Of a DNA stretch of 64,000 nt, positions 44,663 through 55,073 are shown piece after piece (the first letter of the stretch is position 1; every line of letters starts with the position of its first letter). A program made the translations under genes and the position numbers. Source of the DNA: Natronospirillum sp. GTDB taxonomy: Bacteria; Pseudomonadota; Gammaproteobacteria; Pseudomonadales; Natronospirillaceae. Location of the stretch: contig NZ_JAIUMC010000001.1 of assembly GCF_022565775.1 (NCBI RefSeq), positions 1 to 64,000 on the forward strand, read 5' to 3'. The notes under the pieces are model-generated. The model was not told the origin of the DNA. It did no database searches and saw only the letters and a program-made list of their open reading frames with translations.

Positions 44663-45868
44663 ATGACTGATGTCTATCTCTGCGACACTATTCGCACCCC
44701 GATCGGCCGCTACGGAGGCGCCCTGAGTGCCGTGCGCACCGATGATCTGGCCGCCATCCCGCTGGCAGCGCTAAAAGCACGCAACCCGGCCATGGACCTG
44801 GCAGCCATTGATGAAGTGATCCTGGGCTGTGCCAATCAGGCCGGGGAAGACAATCGGAATGTCGCGCGCATGGCGCTGTTGCTGGCCGGCTACCCGGAAA
44901 GCGTGCCCGGCACCACCATAAACCGCCTGTGCGGCTCGGGGATGGATGCCATCCTGTATGGCAGCCGCATGATCGGCAATGGCGAGGCCGAACTGGTCGT
45001 TGCCGGCGGGGTGGAAAGCATGTCGCGCGCACCCTTTGTGATGCCCAAGGCCGACACCCCCTTTTCACGCAAGGCGGAAATTCATGACACCACCATAGGT
45101 TGGCGCTTCGTGAACCCGCTGATACACAAGACTTTTGGCACCGATGCCATGCCGGAGACCGGCGAGAATGTCGCGGCCGACTTCAAGATCACCCGCGAAG
45201 ATCAGGACGCCTTTGCGTGGCGCTCGCAGCAGAAGGCAGGACAGGCTATCGAGGCCGGAATACTGGCCGAGGAGATCACTGCGGTTACCATTCCACAACG
45301 CAAGGGCGATCCGATTGTCGTCGAACGCGATGAGCACCCGAGGCCCGAGACCAAACTGGACAAGTTGGCCAGTCTGCCGACCCCGTTTCGCGACCCGGGT
45401 ACGGTAACCGCGGGCAATGCCTCCGGCGTCAATGACGGCGCGGCCGCAGTGATCCTGGCGACGGCAGAGGCCGCAAAGAAACATGGCCTGACGCCCATTG
45501 CGCGCATTCGCGGCGGTGCCACGGCCGGCGTGGCGCCGCGCATCATGGGTGTTGGCCCGGTGCCGGCCACACAGAAGCTTTGTGCCCGTCTGGGACTGAA
45601 TCCCGGCCAGTTCGATGTGGTGGAGCTGAACGAAGCGTTCGCCTCCCAGGCGTTGGCCACGCTGCGCGAGCTGGGCATTGCCCACGATGCGGCCCACGTG
45701 AACCCCAATGGTGGTGCCATTGCGCTGGGTCACCCGTTGGGCGCCTCCGGCACCCGAATCACGGGGACTCTGGCGCGACAACTGCAGCGCACCGGTGGCA
45801 AGCAAGGGTTGGCCACCATGTGCATCGGCGTGGGTCAGGGCATCGCCATCGCTTTGGAAGGTATCTGA
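44663..45868 (+). CDS. pcaF: 3-Oxoadipyl-CoA thiolase
   Basis: 401 residues from the ATG at 44663. It is a degradative thiolase with nucleophile Cys in NRLCGSGMDA (about residue 90), HPLG in GGAIALGHPLG and the second Cys in CIGVGQG. The N-terminus (VYLCDTIRTPIGRYGGALSAVRTDDLAA) is that of PcaF/PaaJ, which splits 3-oxoadipyl-CoA into succinyl-CoA and acetyl-CoA. It faces the 2-aminobenzoate operon and may finish that route or the ketoadipate route. Confidence 0.92.
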   Translation: MTDVYLCDTIRTPIGRYGGALSAVRTDDLAAIPLAALKARNPAMDLAAIDEVILGCANQAGEDNRNVARMALLLAGYPESVPGTTINRLCGSGMDAILYGSRMIGNGEAELVVAGGVESMSRAPFVMPKADTPFSRKAEIHDTTIGWRFVNPLIHKTFGTDAMPETGENVAADFKITREDQDAFAWRSQQKAGQAIEAGILAEEITAVTIPQRKGDPIVVERDEHPRPETKLDKLASLPTPFRDPGTVTAGNASGVNDGAAAVILATAEAAKKHGLTPIARIRGGATAGVAPRIMGVGPVPATQKLCARLGLNPGQFDVVELNEAFASQALATLRELGIAHDAAHVNPNGGAIALGHPLGASGTRITGTLARQLQRTGGKQGLATMCIGVGQGIAIALEGI

Positions 45869-45890
45869 TATGCCGGCAACGGCCGACTGA

Positions 45891-46301
45891 TCAGTCGGGG
45901 ATAACGGCCGTCGCCTCGATCTCGATGCGGGCTTCGTCCTCGACCAGGTCGGCCACCTGCACCATAGTCATGGCCGGAAAGTGCTTGCCCAGCACCGCAC
46001 GGTAGGCACCGCCGACCTCACGCAGTCGGGACAGGTATTCGTGCTTGTCCTTGATGTACCAGGTCAAGCGAACCAGGTGCTCGGGGCGGGCATCCGCTTC
46101 GGCCAGAATGGCTACTATATTGTCCAGTGTCTGCCGGATCTGTGCGACCAGATCATCCGTTTCAAATACCTGGTCGGCGTTCCAGCCTATCTGGCCACCG
46201 ACATAGACAGTCCGGCCCTGCGCCAGCACTCCGTTGGCATAGCCGCTGGCCGCCTTCCAGTTACGGGGATGCAGCAACTGATGAGGTGACAGTTCAGACA
46301 T
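45891..46301 (-). CDS. RidA-family (imine/enamine deaminase) protein
   Basis: 136 residues of the RidA/YER057c/UK114 fold. Features include the substrate Arg region (ARPEHLVRLTWYI) and a YVGGQIG beginning. In this protein the classical C-terminal consensus ending E(IE)A-A is EIEATAVI. It may hydrolyse the enamine formed by 2-aminobenzoyl-CoA monooxygenase/reductase and release ammonia, because it is the last gene of the operon. General imine detoxification is the alternative. Confidence 0.85.
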   Translation of the reverse strand: MSELSPHQLLHPRNWKAASGYANGVLAQGRTVYVGGQIGWNADQVFETDDLVAQIRQTLDNIVAILAEADARPEHLVRLTWYIKDKHEYLSRLREVGGAYRAVLGKHFPAMTMVQVADLVEDEARIEIEATAVIPD

Positions 46302-46304
46302 GTT

Positions 46305-46718
46305 TTATTCCTCGGACAGATCATTTTGAAAACATTGACGCAACCGTTCCGGCCAGCTGATGGGCCGACCGGTGGTCATATCGACATAAACCAGAGTGGA
46401 TCGATTGCGCAGGCGCAGCTCGTCGCCGCAATGGGCGTCGATGCCCAGCTCGAGGCTGCTGCGCCCAAGCCTGACCGGGCGCAGAGAGAACACCAGAATA
46501 TCACCGAGTCGGCTGGGCGCCCTGAAGTCAGTCTGCAAATTGGCAGTCGGTACTCCAACCCCCTCCAACTGATGCATCTGGTTGAAGTCGAACTGCACCA
46601 CCTCTGCAAACCAGTCTTCCACGGTGGCATTGATCATTTCGAAATAACGCGGAAAAAACACAATTCCCGCCGGGTCACAATGGGCAAAACGCACCTTGTG
46701 ACGCACCTGAAAAGTCAT
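46305..46718 (-). CDS. Acyl-CoA thioesterase (4-hydroxybenzoyl-CoA thioesterase-like)
   Basis: 137 residues from the ATG at 46718, which has GGAG eight bases upstream. Hot-dog fold; the active Asp is in AHCDPAGIVFFPRYF, the 4HBT signature. In aromatic clusters this family releases CoA from an aryl or alicyclic thioester, often as a safety valve for trapped CoA. It is placed after livF with a 15-bp gap and before the RidA gene. Confidence 0.87.
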   Translation of the reverse strand: MTFQVRHKVRFAHCDPAGIVFFPRYFEMINATVEDWFAEVVQFDFNQMHQLEGVGVPTANLQTDFRAPSRLGDILVFSLRPVRLGRSSLELGIDAHCGDELRLRNRSTLVYVDMTTGRPISWPERLRQCFQNDLSEE

Positions 46719-46733
46719 CCCCTGCACTCCTGT

Positions 46734-47425
<692 letters not shown>

Positions 47426-47426
<1 letters not shown>

Positions 47427-48178
47427 CAGGCCGTCTCCTCTCCCAGATAGGCTTCGCGAACGGCGGGATGGTTACGAATTTCATCCGCCGTGCCATGCAC
47501 CAGAACCGCCCCCGAAACCAGAACAGAGACCCGGTCTGCCAGACGGAATACCGCATCCATATCATGCTCGATGAGCAGAATCGGCACTTCCTTTTTCAGT
47601 TCTTCAAGGAAGCCGGTGAGACGACTGGTCCCCTCGGAACCCATGCCCGCCATGGGTTCATCCAGCAGCAACACCTTGGGCTGCAGTGCCAGGGCACAGG
47701 CCATTTCGACCTGCCGCCGCTCGCCATGCGAGAGCTCGGCAATCACGGTGCCGGCGCGCTCCTGCAGACCGAGGCGCTCCAGCACTGCCATGGTCGGGTC
47801 CAGCAAACTGGCATCAGTACGAATGGGAGACCAGAAACGAAACGGGCTGCCCTGTTTGGCCTGCACGGCCATCATCACATTGCGCCGTACCGACAGTTCA
47901 TCGGCCAGCGATGATATCTGAAAGCTGCGCCCCAGCCCCCGACGTGCTCGCTCTGCGACAGTCAAAGCCGTGATGTCTTCACCGTCCAACTCAATGGTGC
48001 CGCTATCGGGCGCCAGGTTGCCGGATACCTGCCCGATGATGGTGGATTTGCCGGCCCCGTTGGGGCCGATCAAGGCATGGATTTCACCTGGATAGAGGTC
48101 AATCGACACGTCCTGAGTCGCCTTGAGGGCGCCAAAGGCCTTGTTCAGATTGCTTATGCGCAAAATGGGTTCAGACAT
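47426..48178 (-). CDS. livG: Branched-chain-type ABC importer ATPase (LivG-like)
   Basis: 250 residues: Walker A GPNGAGKST, signature LSHGERRQ, Walker B VLLLDEPMAGM and H-loop LIEHDMD. It belongs to the LivG group (HAAT ATPase 1). It overlaps livM by 8 bp and livF by one base, so the importer genes are cotranslated. Confidence 0.93.
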
Positions 48179-49208
48179 CTTTCGACCTCCCCGCCAGGAA
48201 GCCCATCAGTCCCCCGCGTGCAAACAGCACCACACCCAGCAGTACCAGGCCCAGCCAGAACTGCCAGTGCTGGGTGACGCCGCCGAGCCAGGTTTCCATC
48301 AGGACAAACAGAATGGCTCCGGCCAGCGGACCATAAAGTCGCCCGACACCGCCCAGAATGACGATCACGATCAGCTCACCGGAGAAGTGCCAGCTCAACA
48401 TGCTCGGGCTGACAAACCGGTTCAGGTCGGCATAGAGGGCGCCGGCCAGGCCGGCAATCATGGCACTGATCACGAAAGCCACCAGCTTGACCGGCTGCGG
48501 ATCAATGCCCGAAGTAGCCAGTCGTACCGGATTCATTCTGGCCATGGTCAGGGCCGCGCCAAAGCGCGAACCCATCAGGCGCTGGCTGATCCAGAGACTG
48601 ATCAGCAGCAGGGTTGCGGCGACAAAGAAGAAGGTCAGGTGGTGGTTGGTATCGACCAGCGGCAGCTCATTGCGCAGAAAAATGGGCAGGCCATCTTCAC
48701 CACCATAGTTCGGCCAGGAATTGGCGAAATAGTACATCATCTGGGCAAAGGCCAGCGTGATCATGATGAAATAGACACCCGACGTACCCAGCGAAATCTT
48801 GCCGATGGCCAGTCCCAGCAGCCCGGAGACCAGCAGCGTGACCAGCCAGATACTCAGCATCTGGGTCGTACCTTCCGGCATGAAACCGATGCCCAGAACA
48901 GGCGTCATGTTGAAGGCATGATAAGCCGCGATACCGGCTACATAGCCACCCAGGCCAAAAAAGGCCGCGTGACCGAAGCTGACCATACCGCCGAAGCCCA
49001 GCGCCAGGTTCAGCCCGACGGCGGCCATGGCAATTATGGCGATACGCGACGCCAGATTGATATAAAAGCGCTCGCCCAGAAAGTGTGCCAGCACGGCAGC
49101 GCCGACCAGCCCCACGACGAGCACCACATTGATCCAGTGCTCCCGGGACTGCGGCACCAGGCCACCCAGCAGCGTCTGCGGATTGAGTCTGTTCTGTAAT
49201 GAAGTCAT
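48171..49208 (-). CDS. livM: Branched-chain-type ABC importer permease (LivM-like)
   Basis: 345 residues, with about ten hydrophobic helices and the LivM motif GFGGMVSFGHAAFFGLGGYVAG. It overlaps livH by four bases (ATGA). It pairs with LivH as the transmembrane channel. In aromatic-degradation clusters such HAAT systems import aromatic acids. Confidence 0.93.
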   Translation of the reverse strand: MTSLQNRLNPQTLLGGLVPQSREHWINVVLVVGLVGAAVLAHFLGERFYINLASRIAIIAMAAVGLNLALGFGGMVSFGHAAFFGLGGYVAGIAAYHAFNMTPVLGIGFMPEGTTQMLSIWLVTLLVSGLLGLAIGKISLGTSGVYFIMITLAFAQMMYYFANSWPNYGGEDGLPIFLRNELPLVDTNHHLTFFFVAATLLLISLWISQRLMGSRFGAALTMARMNPVRLATSGIDPQPVKLVAFVISAMIAGLAGALYADLNRFVSPSMLSWHFSGELIVIVILGGVGRLYGPLAGAILFVLMETWLGGVTQHWQFWLGLVLLGVVLFARGGLMGFLAGRSKDV

Positions 49209-50122
49209 TTTGCCCCAAAAAGCCCGTGTGGTCTGAATGCAAGAATGGCCGCCATCATGATGTAGATCAGCATGGAGGAAATCGCCGAGCCGATACTCAT
49301 GGCCTGCGAGGGCGGCATGAAGGTGACCAGCGTCAGCGGCATGAAGATGCGTCCCAGCGTATCAACCACGCCAACCAGCAGCGCACCGACGAGCGCCCCC
49401 TTGATCGACCCGATGCCACCTATCACGATCACCACAAACGCCATGATCAGTACGGGTTCACCCATGCCCACACGCACTGACTGCAGTGCGCCAATGGCAG
49501 ACCCGGCAAGGCCGGCGAGGGCCGCCCCCAAAGCGAACACCAGGGTATAGAGGGTCTTGATATCCACGCCCAGGGCGCCAATCATTTCCCGGTCGTTTTC
49601 ACCGGCCCTGATCTGCATCCCCAAACGGGTTCGGCTGATCAGCAGGTAGAGGCCGATGGCCACCAGTATGCCCATGCCGATAATGGCCATTCGGTATCTC
49701 GAGTAGCTGATACCGAAGGGCAGATTCAGCGATCCACGCAGTTCCTGCGGTACACTGAGAAACAGTGGCGAGGAACCGTAGATCATGTAGGTGCCTTCGG
49801 AAAAAATAAGGATCAGTGCAAACGTGGCCAACACCTGGTCCAGATGACCCCGGTCATACAAGCGCCGGATCACCAGCAGTTCCACCACGATGCCAATCAC
49901 CCCGGCCGCCAGCACACCGACCAGCAACCCCAACCAGAAATTTCCGGTGGTGGCGGTCACGGTGGCGGTTACAAAGGCGCCGGCCATGTAGAAGGAGCCA
50001 TGCGCCAGATTGATCAGGCCCATGACACCAAACACCAGCGTCAGGCCACTGGCCATCAGAAACAGCATGGTGCCAAGTTGCAGTCCATTCAGGATCTGCT
50101 CAACAACGAGCGCGAAAGTCAC
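49205..50122 (-). CDS. livH: Branched-chain-type ABC importer permease (LivH-like)
   Basis: 305 residues with GTG start (AGGA ribosome site eight bases upstream) and seven to eight helices. It carries the LivH beginning (LNGLQLGTMLFLMASGLTLVFGVMGLINLAHGSFYM, residues about 10-46). It lies downstream of a hairpin after the binding-protein gene, which may limit its expression. Confidence 0.93.
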   Translation of the reverse strand: MTFALVVEQILNGLQLGTMLFLMASGLTLVFGVMGLINLAHGSFYMAGAFVTATVTATTGNFWLGLLVGVLAAGVIGIVVELLVIRRLYDRGHLDQVLATFALILIFSEGTYMIYGSSPLFLSVPQELRGSLNLPFGISYSRYRMAIIGMGILVAIGLYLLISRTRLGMQIRAGENDREMIGALGVDIKTLYTLVFALGAALAGLAGSAIGALQSVRVGMGEPVLIMAFVVIVIGGIGSIKGALVGALLVGVVDTLGRIFMPLTLVTFMPPSQAMSIGSAISSMLIYIMMAAILAFRPHGLFGAK

Positions 50123-50184
50123 AACAGAATTCCTGCCTGTAGCCTGAGCCGACCGAAGCAGATGCCCGGCCGGCGTGAATTCAG

Positions 50185-50206
50185 GGCAGGCCCCTCAGGG
50201 CCTGCC
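50185..50206 (-). terminator. Hairpin between binding-protein gene and livH
   Basis: Perfect 9-bp stem GGCAGGCCC / GGGCCTGCC with a CTCA loop, 19 bp past the binding-protein stop. There is no T-run on the minus strand, so it more likely stabilises or attenuates than ends transcription. The same arrangement exists between ugpB and ugpA. Confidence 0.65.
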
Positions 50207-50224
50207 AGCCATAGGAGCCGGGGC

Positions 50225-51370
50225 TCAGAGGTCGCAGTCACCGACATAGGCGTCCTGGTGATCTTCCATGGCCACGCCGATCAGGCGATTGGTGAAACCA
50301 CCGTTGCCATCAGCCACGATTTCGCGAACGTAGATGTCCTGAATCGGGTGCTGATTGCTGCCAAACCGGAACTCGCCGCGCGTGGACGCAAAGTCGGCAG
50401 CCCGCAGCGCCTCACGGAAGGCATCAGGATCGTCCTCGGGATGCGCCACTTCGAGTGCGGACAACAGCAGCTTGGCCGTGTCATAGCCTTGCGATGCATA
50501 CAGGGTCGGCGTGCGGCCATGTTCTTCGCGGAAAGCGGCTACGAAAGCTTCGTTGGTGTCGTTCTCCAGATCATGAGCCCACTGCGAGGTATTGATCACA
50601 CCCTCGGCAGCCTCACCCAGCGCGCCGACAATAACCTCGTCGAACGAGAAGGCCGGGCCGAATACCGGGATATCGGCACCCGAGTTGGCATACTGGTTCA
50701 TGAACGAAATACCCATGCCACCGGGCAGGAAGTAGAACACGCTGTCAGCGCCGCTGGCACGGATCTGGCTGATCTCGGCAGCATAATCCGACTGGCCCAG
50801 TTGGGTGTAGGTCTCATTGGCCAGTTCGCCATCATAGTAGCGCTTGAAGCCGGTCAGGGCGTCAGTCCCCGCCGGATAGTTGGGCGCCAGAATATAGGGA
50901 TTCTCATAGCCCTGGTCGCGCACATACTGCCCCATGGCTTCATGCAGCGCGTCATTCTGCCAGGCTACATTGAAGTAGTTTTCATGGCACATACGGCCTG
51001 CCAGATCGGACGGGCCGGCATTGGGCGACAGGTAGAAAATACCCTGACGAGTCACTGACGGGATAACCGCCATGGCCAGGTTGGACCAGATCAGTCCGGT
51101 CATCACGTGCACATCTTCCCGGTCCACCATTTCGCTGGACAGGCTGTTGGCCAGATCAGGTCGCTGGTCATCATCACGAATGATGACATTCACATCCGAG
51201 TTGCCGGATTGCTCGATGGCCAGCATGAAGCCATCACGAACATCGACACCCAGATGGGCGCCATCACCGGACAGCGTGGTAATCATGCCGACGCGCACTT
51301 CATTTGCCTGCGCCACTGTCATGGTCGCAGCTATCGCAAGCCCGAGGCCCAGTTTGATTGACTGTTTCAT
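50225..51370 (-). CDS. LivK-like (HAAT) periplasmic binding protein
   Basis: 381 residues from the ATG at 51370. A signal peptide (about 1-22, ending VAQA) precedes a type I periplasmic binding fold (peripla_BP_6: NEVRVGMITTLSGDGAHLGVDVRDGFMLAIEQ). It captures the substrate for LivHMGF. Its place between the aryl-CoA ligase gene and the permeases suggests 2-aminobenzoate or a related aromatic acid rather than branched-chain amino acids. Confidence 0.9.
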   Translation of the reverse strand: MKQSIKLGLGLAIAATMTVAQANEVRVGMITTLSGDGAHLGVDVRDGFMLAIEQSGNSDVNVIIRDDDQRPDLANSLSSEMVDREDVHVMTGLIWSNLAMAVIPSVTRQGIFYLSPNAGPSDLAGRMCHENYFNVAWQNDALHEAMGQYVRDQGYENPYILAPNYPAGTDALTGFKRYYDGELANETYTQLGQSDYAAEISQIRASGADSVFYFLPGGMGISFMNQYANSGADIPVFGPAFSFDEVIVGALGEAAEGVINTSQWAHDLENDTNEAFVAAFREEHGRTPTLYASQGYDTAKLLLSALEVAHPEDDPDAFREALRAADFASTRGEFRFGSNQHPIQDIYVREIVADGNGGFTNRLIGVAMEDHQDAYVGDCDL

Positions 51371-51438
51371 CGTTACACCCCCCAAGGTGTTGTTATTGTT
51401 GTTCCATTATTGAAGTCACATTGACTGCCCGTGACCCT

Positions 51439-53052
51439 TTATTCGCGCAACCGGAAACGCTGTACCTTACCGGTGGCGGTTTTCGGCAGAGCTTCGATAA
51501 AGTGGACCGCACGCGGATACTTGTAGGGTGCGATCTGGTTTTTAACGTAGTCCTGCAGTTCACTGATCAGGGCGTCCGATGGCTGAATGCCTTCCGCAGG
51601 CACTACATAAGCGGCCACAATCTGCCCTCGTTCTTCGTCCTGCTGCCCGACCACGGCACATTCCAGTACCTTGTCGTGAGCGAGCAGACAGGCTTCCACT
51701 TCCGGTCCGGCTATGTTGTAACCGGACGAGACAATCATGTCGTCATTGCGCGCGGCGAAATGGAAGTAGCCGTCCTCATCCTGCCAGAAGGTATCGCCGG
51801 TTATATTCCAGCCCTCCTGCACATAGTTGCGCTGGCGATCATCGGCCATGTAGCGACAGCCGGTCGGTCCGCGCACCGCCAAACGACCGATTTCACCGCG
51901 CGGCAGTTCGTTCATACTAGCGTCAACCACCCTGGCCTGATAGCCCGTCACCGGTTTTCCTGTACAGGCCGGGCGCGCATCGTCGAGTCGGTTGGAGATG
52001 AAGATGTGCAGCATTTCCGTAGAGCCGATGCCATCCAGCATGGTTTTGCCGGTTTTCTCCATCCATTCGTGGAAGATGGGGGCCGGTAGTGTTTCCCCTG
52101 CCGATACCGCACAGCGCAGGCTGGAGAGGTCCGAACCCTCTTCCATGGCCTTCAGCATGACCCTGTAGGCCGTGGGTGCGGTAAAGGACACCGTGGCCCT
52201 GTAGGTCTCGATGATCTCGATCATGTTGGGCGGTGAGGCCTTTTCCAGCAACGTGGCGCAGGCCCCGAAGCGCAGCGGGAAGATGGCCAGCCCGCCGAGA
52301 CCGAAGGTAAAGGCCAGCGGTGGCGACCCGACAAAGACATCCTCCGGCGTGACCTGCAGCACCTCTTTGGCGTAGGTGTCGGCGATGATCAGCAGATCAC
52401 GGTGAAAGTGCATTGTGGCCTTGGGTTCTCCCGTGGTGCCGGAGGTAAACCCAAGCAGCGCCACATCATGGGCAAAGGTCTCTACAGCGTCGAAATGCAC
52501 CGGCTTGTCGAGCGCGGCGCGGTCCAGTTCGGCATCATGGTTGGCCGTGCCGTCGAAGCCGATGACTTGACGCAGAGTCTGATTGCCTTGCTGCGCGGTC
52601 TCCAGTTCTTCCAGCAATCGGGTATCACACAGGGCAAGACTGATCTGCGCCTTGTCGATGATCTTGCTCAGCTCACCGGCGCGCAGCATGGGCATGGTAT
52701 TCACCACCACCGCTCCGGCCTTGGTGGCTGCCAGCCAGCAGGCGACCAGCGCCGGGTTGTTGGCGGACCGGATCAGCACCCGGTTGCCGGGTTTGACTCC
52801 ATAGTCTTCTACCAGGGCGTGGGCCAGACGGTTGGTCCAGTCAGCCAGTTCCTTGTAGGTGCGTCGTCGGCCATTGCCAATCAGTGCCGTACGATCACCA
52901 TGGCCCTGTTCGACCAGCCGGTCCGTCAACTCCACGCCTGCGTTGAGGCGTTCCGGGTAGTCCAGCCCCTGCAGCAGAAACTCGGGCTGCAGTTCCGCAG
53001 GCGGCAGATTATCCCGGGCGAAGGTATCAATATGTGCGGTTTTCTCAGCCAT
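51439..53052 (-). CDS. Aryl-CoA ligase, probably 2-aminobenzoate-CoA ligase
   Basis: 537 residues from the ATG at 53052, which has GGGGAGG upstream. AMP-forming acyl-CoA synthetase: P-loop LLGFTSGTTGEPKA, A5 motif LDGIGSTEMLHIF, NITGDTFWQDEDGYF, and catalytic Lys in PKTATGKVQRFRLRE. Size, benzoate-CoA-ligase-like SGTTGEPKA context and the neighbouring monooxygenase/reductase point to 2-aminobenzoate-CoA ligase. It attaches CoA using ATP. A benzoate, salicylate or other aryl substrate is not excluded. Confidence 0.85.
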   Translation of the reverse strand: MAEKTAHIDTFARDNLPPAELQPEFLLQGLDYPERLNAGVELTDRLVEQGHGDRTALIGNGRRRTYKELADWTNRLAHALVEDYGVKPGNRVLIRSANNPALVACWLAATKAGAVVVNTMPMLRAGELSKIIDKAQISLALCDTRLLEELETAQQGNQTLRQVIGFDGTANHDAELDRAALDKPVHFDAVETFAHDVALLGFTSGTTGEPKATMHFHRDLLIIADTYAKEVLQVTPEDVFVGSPPLAFTFGLGGLAIFPLRFGACATLLEKASPPNMIEIIETYRATVSFTAPTAYRVMLKAMEEGSDLSSLRCAVSAGETLPAPIFHEWMEKTGKTMLDGIGSTEMLHIFISNRLDDARPACTGKPVTGYQARVVDASMNELPRGEIGRLAVRGPTGCRYMADDRQRNYVQEGWNITGDTFWQDEDGYFHFAARNDDMIVSSGYNIAGPEVEACLLAHDKVLECAVVGQQDEERGQIVAAYVVPAEGIQPSDALISELQDYVKNQIAPYKYPRAVHFIEALPKTATGKVQRFRLRE

Positions 53053-53110
53053 GACGGCCTCCCCTGAGGGTTTGCTGTTCCTGTCTCGTAATCCGCTGCA
53101 TGCCGGCCTC

Positions 53111-54247
53111 TTACTGACCGGCCAACACGCTGCGGGCAATAATCACTTTCTGCACGTCGGTGGCGCCTTCATAGATGCGCAACGCCCGAATTTCCTGATA
53201 CAGCCCGGCCACCACATGACCGTCGCGCACGCCGTCACCGCCGTGCAGCTGCACCGCCTTGTCGATGATCTGCTGCGCCTGCTCGGTGGCCTGCAACTTG
53301 GCCATGGCGGCTTCGCGGCTCACGCGTTCCGCCCCCTGGTCCTTGGTCCAGGCGGCGCGATACACCAGCAGTGCACTGCTGTCGATGCCGAGTGCCATTT
53401 CGGCAATATGTCCCTGCACCATCTGCAGATCGGACAGGTGGCCACCGAACAGCCGACGGCTCTGTGTGCGCTCGGCGGTTTCATCCAGGGCCCGTCGAGC
53501 CATGCCGAGCGCTGCCGCGCCGACCGTGGCGCGGAACACATCGAGTACCGCCATGGCGATACGGAAGCCCTGCCCGGGCTGGCCGATCAGGTTGCTTTTT
53601 GGCACGCGCAACTGGTTGAACCCGAGGCGTGCCAGCGGGTGCGGCGCGATGGTGTGCAGCCGCTCGCGGATCTCCAGACCCGGTCGGTCGCCTTCGACGA
53701 TAAAGGCCGACAGCCCTTTTGCCCCCGGCGCCTCGCCGGTGCGGGCAAAGACGATATAGAGGTCGGCGATGCCGCCATTGGATATCCAGGTCTTCTCGCC
53801 GTTCAATACATAGTCATCGCCGTCGAGCTCGGCGGTGGTGGCCAGATTGGCTACATCCGATCCCGAATCCGGCTCGGTCAGCGCAAACGCCGAGATGGCC
53901 TCACCCGCCCGGGTGCGTTCCAGCCACTGCTTCTGCTGGTCATTGCCAAACAGACTGATGGCGCCGGTGCCCAGCCCCTGCATGGCAAAGGCAAAGTCGG
54001 CCAGCGCGTGATGGCGTGCCAGTGTTTCCCGGCACAGGCACAGGGTGCGCACATCCAGCGCGTCGCCGGCCGTGTGCTGCAGCCAGCCGTCGCGACCCAG
54101 ACGCTGCACCAGATCCCGACAGTGGGCGTCTACGTCCGTGGGATGGGCGTCAGCCAGTTCGCGCTCGCACCAGGCATCCAGCTCATCCGCCAAACGCTTG
54201 TGGCGCGGCTCGAAAAAGGGCCAGTCGAGAAAGGTCCGGTCACTCAT
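53111..54247 (-). CDS. Acyl-CoA dehydrogenase
   Basis: 378 residues from the ATG at 54247, overlapping the crotonase stop (TGATG). The ACAD motifs are [16 protein letters not shown] (FAD/substrate site) and [14 protein letters not shown] Glu in the position of the catalytic base is in [10 protein letters not shown]. It introduces a C2-C3 double bond in an acyl-CoA. In the 2-aminobenzoate cluster it would act on the opened or reduced ring intermediate. Confidence 0.92.
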   Translation of the reverse strand: MSDRTFLDWPFFEPRHKRLADELDAWCERELADAHPTDVDAHCRDLVQRLGRDGWLQHTAGDALDVRTLCLCRETLARHHALADFAFAMQGLGTGAISLFGNDQQKQWLERTRAGEAISAFALTEPDSGSDVANLATTAELDGDDYVLNGEKTWISNGGIADLYIVFARTGEAPGAKGLSAFIVEGDRPGLEIRERLHTIAPHPLARLGFNQLRVPKSNLIGQPGQGFRIAMAVLDVFRATVGAAALGMARRALDETAERTQSRRLFGGHLSDLQMVQGHIAEMALGIDSSALLVYRAAWTKDQGAERVSREAAMAKLQATEQAQQIIDKAVQLHGGDGVRDGHVVAGLYQEIRALRIYEGATDVQKVIIARSVLAGQ

Positions 54248-55056
54248 CAGTCGCCTCCAAACTGGGGCTTTTGCTTGTTGACGAAGGCGGTGTAAGCGCG
54301 CTCGAAGTCGCGCGTCTGCATGCAGATGGCCTGCGCCTGCGCTTCGGATTCGATGGCCTGCTCCAGACTCATGGACCATTCCTGATTGAGCTGGGTCTTG
54401 GTCATGCCATGGGCAAAGGTCGGGCCTTCACACAGGCGCTGCGCCAGCGCCACGGCTTCGCTTTCCAGTTCTTCGGCACTGCACAGGCGGTTGAAGAAGC
54501 CCCAGCGCTCGCCTTCCTCGGCGGTCATGGAACGACCGGTATACAGCAGTTCGGCGGCCCGGCCCTGACCGATGATACGCGGCAGCATGGCGCAGGCGCC
54601 CATGTCACAGCCGGCGAGGCCGACGCGGGTGAACAGGAAGGCCGTTTTGGCTTCGGGCGTCGCCAGGCGCATATCGGACGCCATGGCGATGATCGCCCCG
54701 GCGCCTACACAGATTCCATCGACGGCACAGATCACCGGGCGACCGCAATTCAGCATGGCCTTGATCAGGTCACCGGTCATGCGGGTAAAGGACAGCAGTT
54801 CTTTCATGTCCATGCCGACCAGCGGGCCGATAATCTCGTGTACGTCACCACCGGAGGAGAAGTTGCCGCCATTGGCCGCGAACACCACGGCATCGACGTC
54901 TTCGGCGTAAGCCAGATCGCGGAAGGTGTCGCGCAGCTCAGCATAGCTGTCGAAGGTCAGCGGGTTTTTCCGTTCCGGGCGATCCAGTTGAATGATCGCC
55001 ACCCGACCTTCAGTGCGCCAGCGAAAGTGTTCGGGTTTCAGGTCTGCCATCTTCAT
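54247..55056 (-). CDS. Crotonase-family protein lacking the hydratase glutamates
   Basis: 269 residues from the ATG at 55056 (GGAG 8 bases upstream). The oxyanion-hole loop [11 protein letters not shown] and [11 protein letters not shown] are present. In enoyl-CoA hydratases the last motif is GGGCELA and the second catalytic Glu is in QPE; here the positions hold Ile (GAGAIIA) and Arg (LFTRVG). An Asp in GLAGCDMGA matches the Asp of dienoyl-CoA isomerase-type crotonases. It is therefore unlikely to be an ordinary hydratase; a ring-opening hydrolase (BadI-like role) or isomerase is a good candidate. It is in one unit with the acyl-CoA dehydrogenase. Confidence 0.85.
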   Translation of the reverse strand: MKMADLKPEHFRWRTEGRVAIIQLDRPERKNPLTFDSYAELRDTFRDLAYAEDVDAVVFAANGGNFSSGGDVHEIIGPLVGMDMKELLSFTRMTGDLIKAMLNCGRPVICAVDGICVGAGAIIAMASDMRLATPEAKTAFLFTRVGLAGCDMGACAMLPRIIGQGRAAELLYTGRSMTAEEGERWGFFNRLCSAEELESEAVALAQRLCEGPTFAHGMTKTQLNQEWSMSLEQAIESEAQAQAICMQTRDFERAYTAFVNKQKPQFGGD

Positions 55057-55073
55057 CGCGGGCTCTCCATCCT

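Noticed and set aside
49844-51058. 404-residue open frame opposite livH and the LivK-like gene
   Set aside because: Antisense to conserved genes, low-complexity composition.
53111-54379. Longer acyl-CoA dehydrogenase start at 54379
   Set aside because: It would overlap the crotonase by 133 bp; the ATG at 54247 overlaps its stop as TGATG and begins the conserved sequence.
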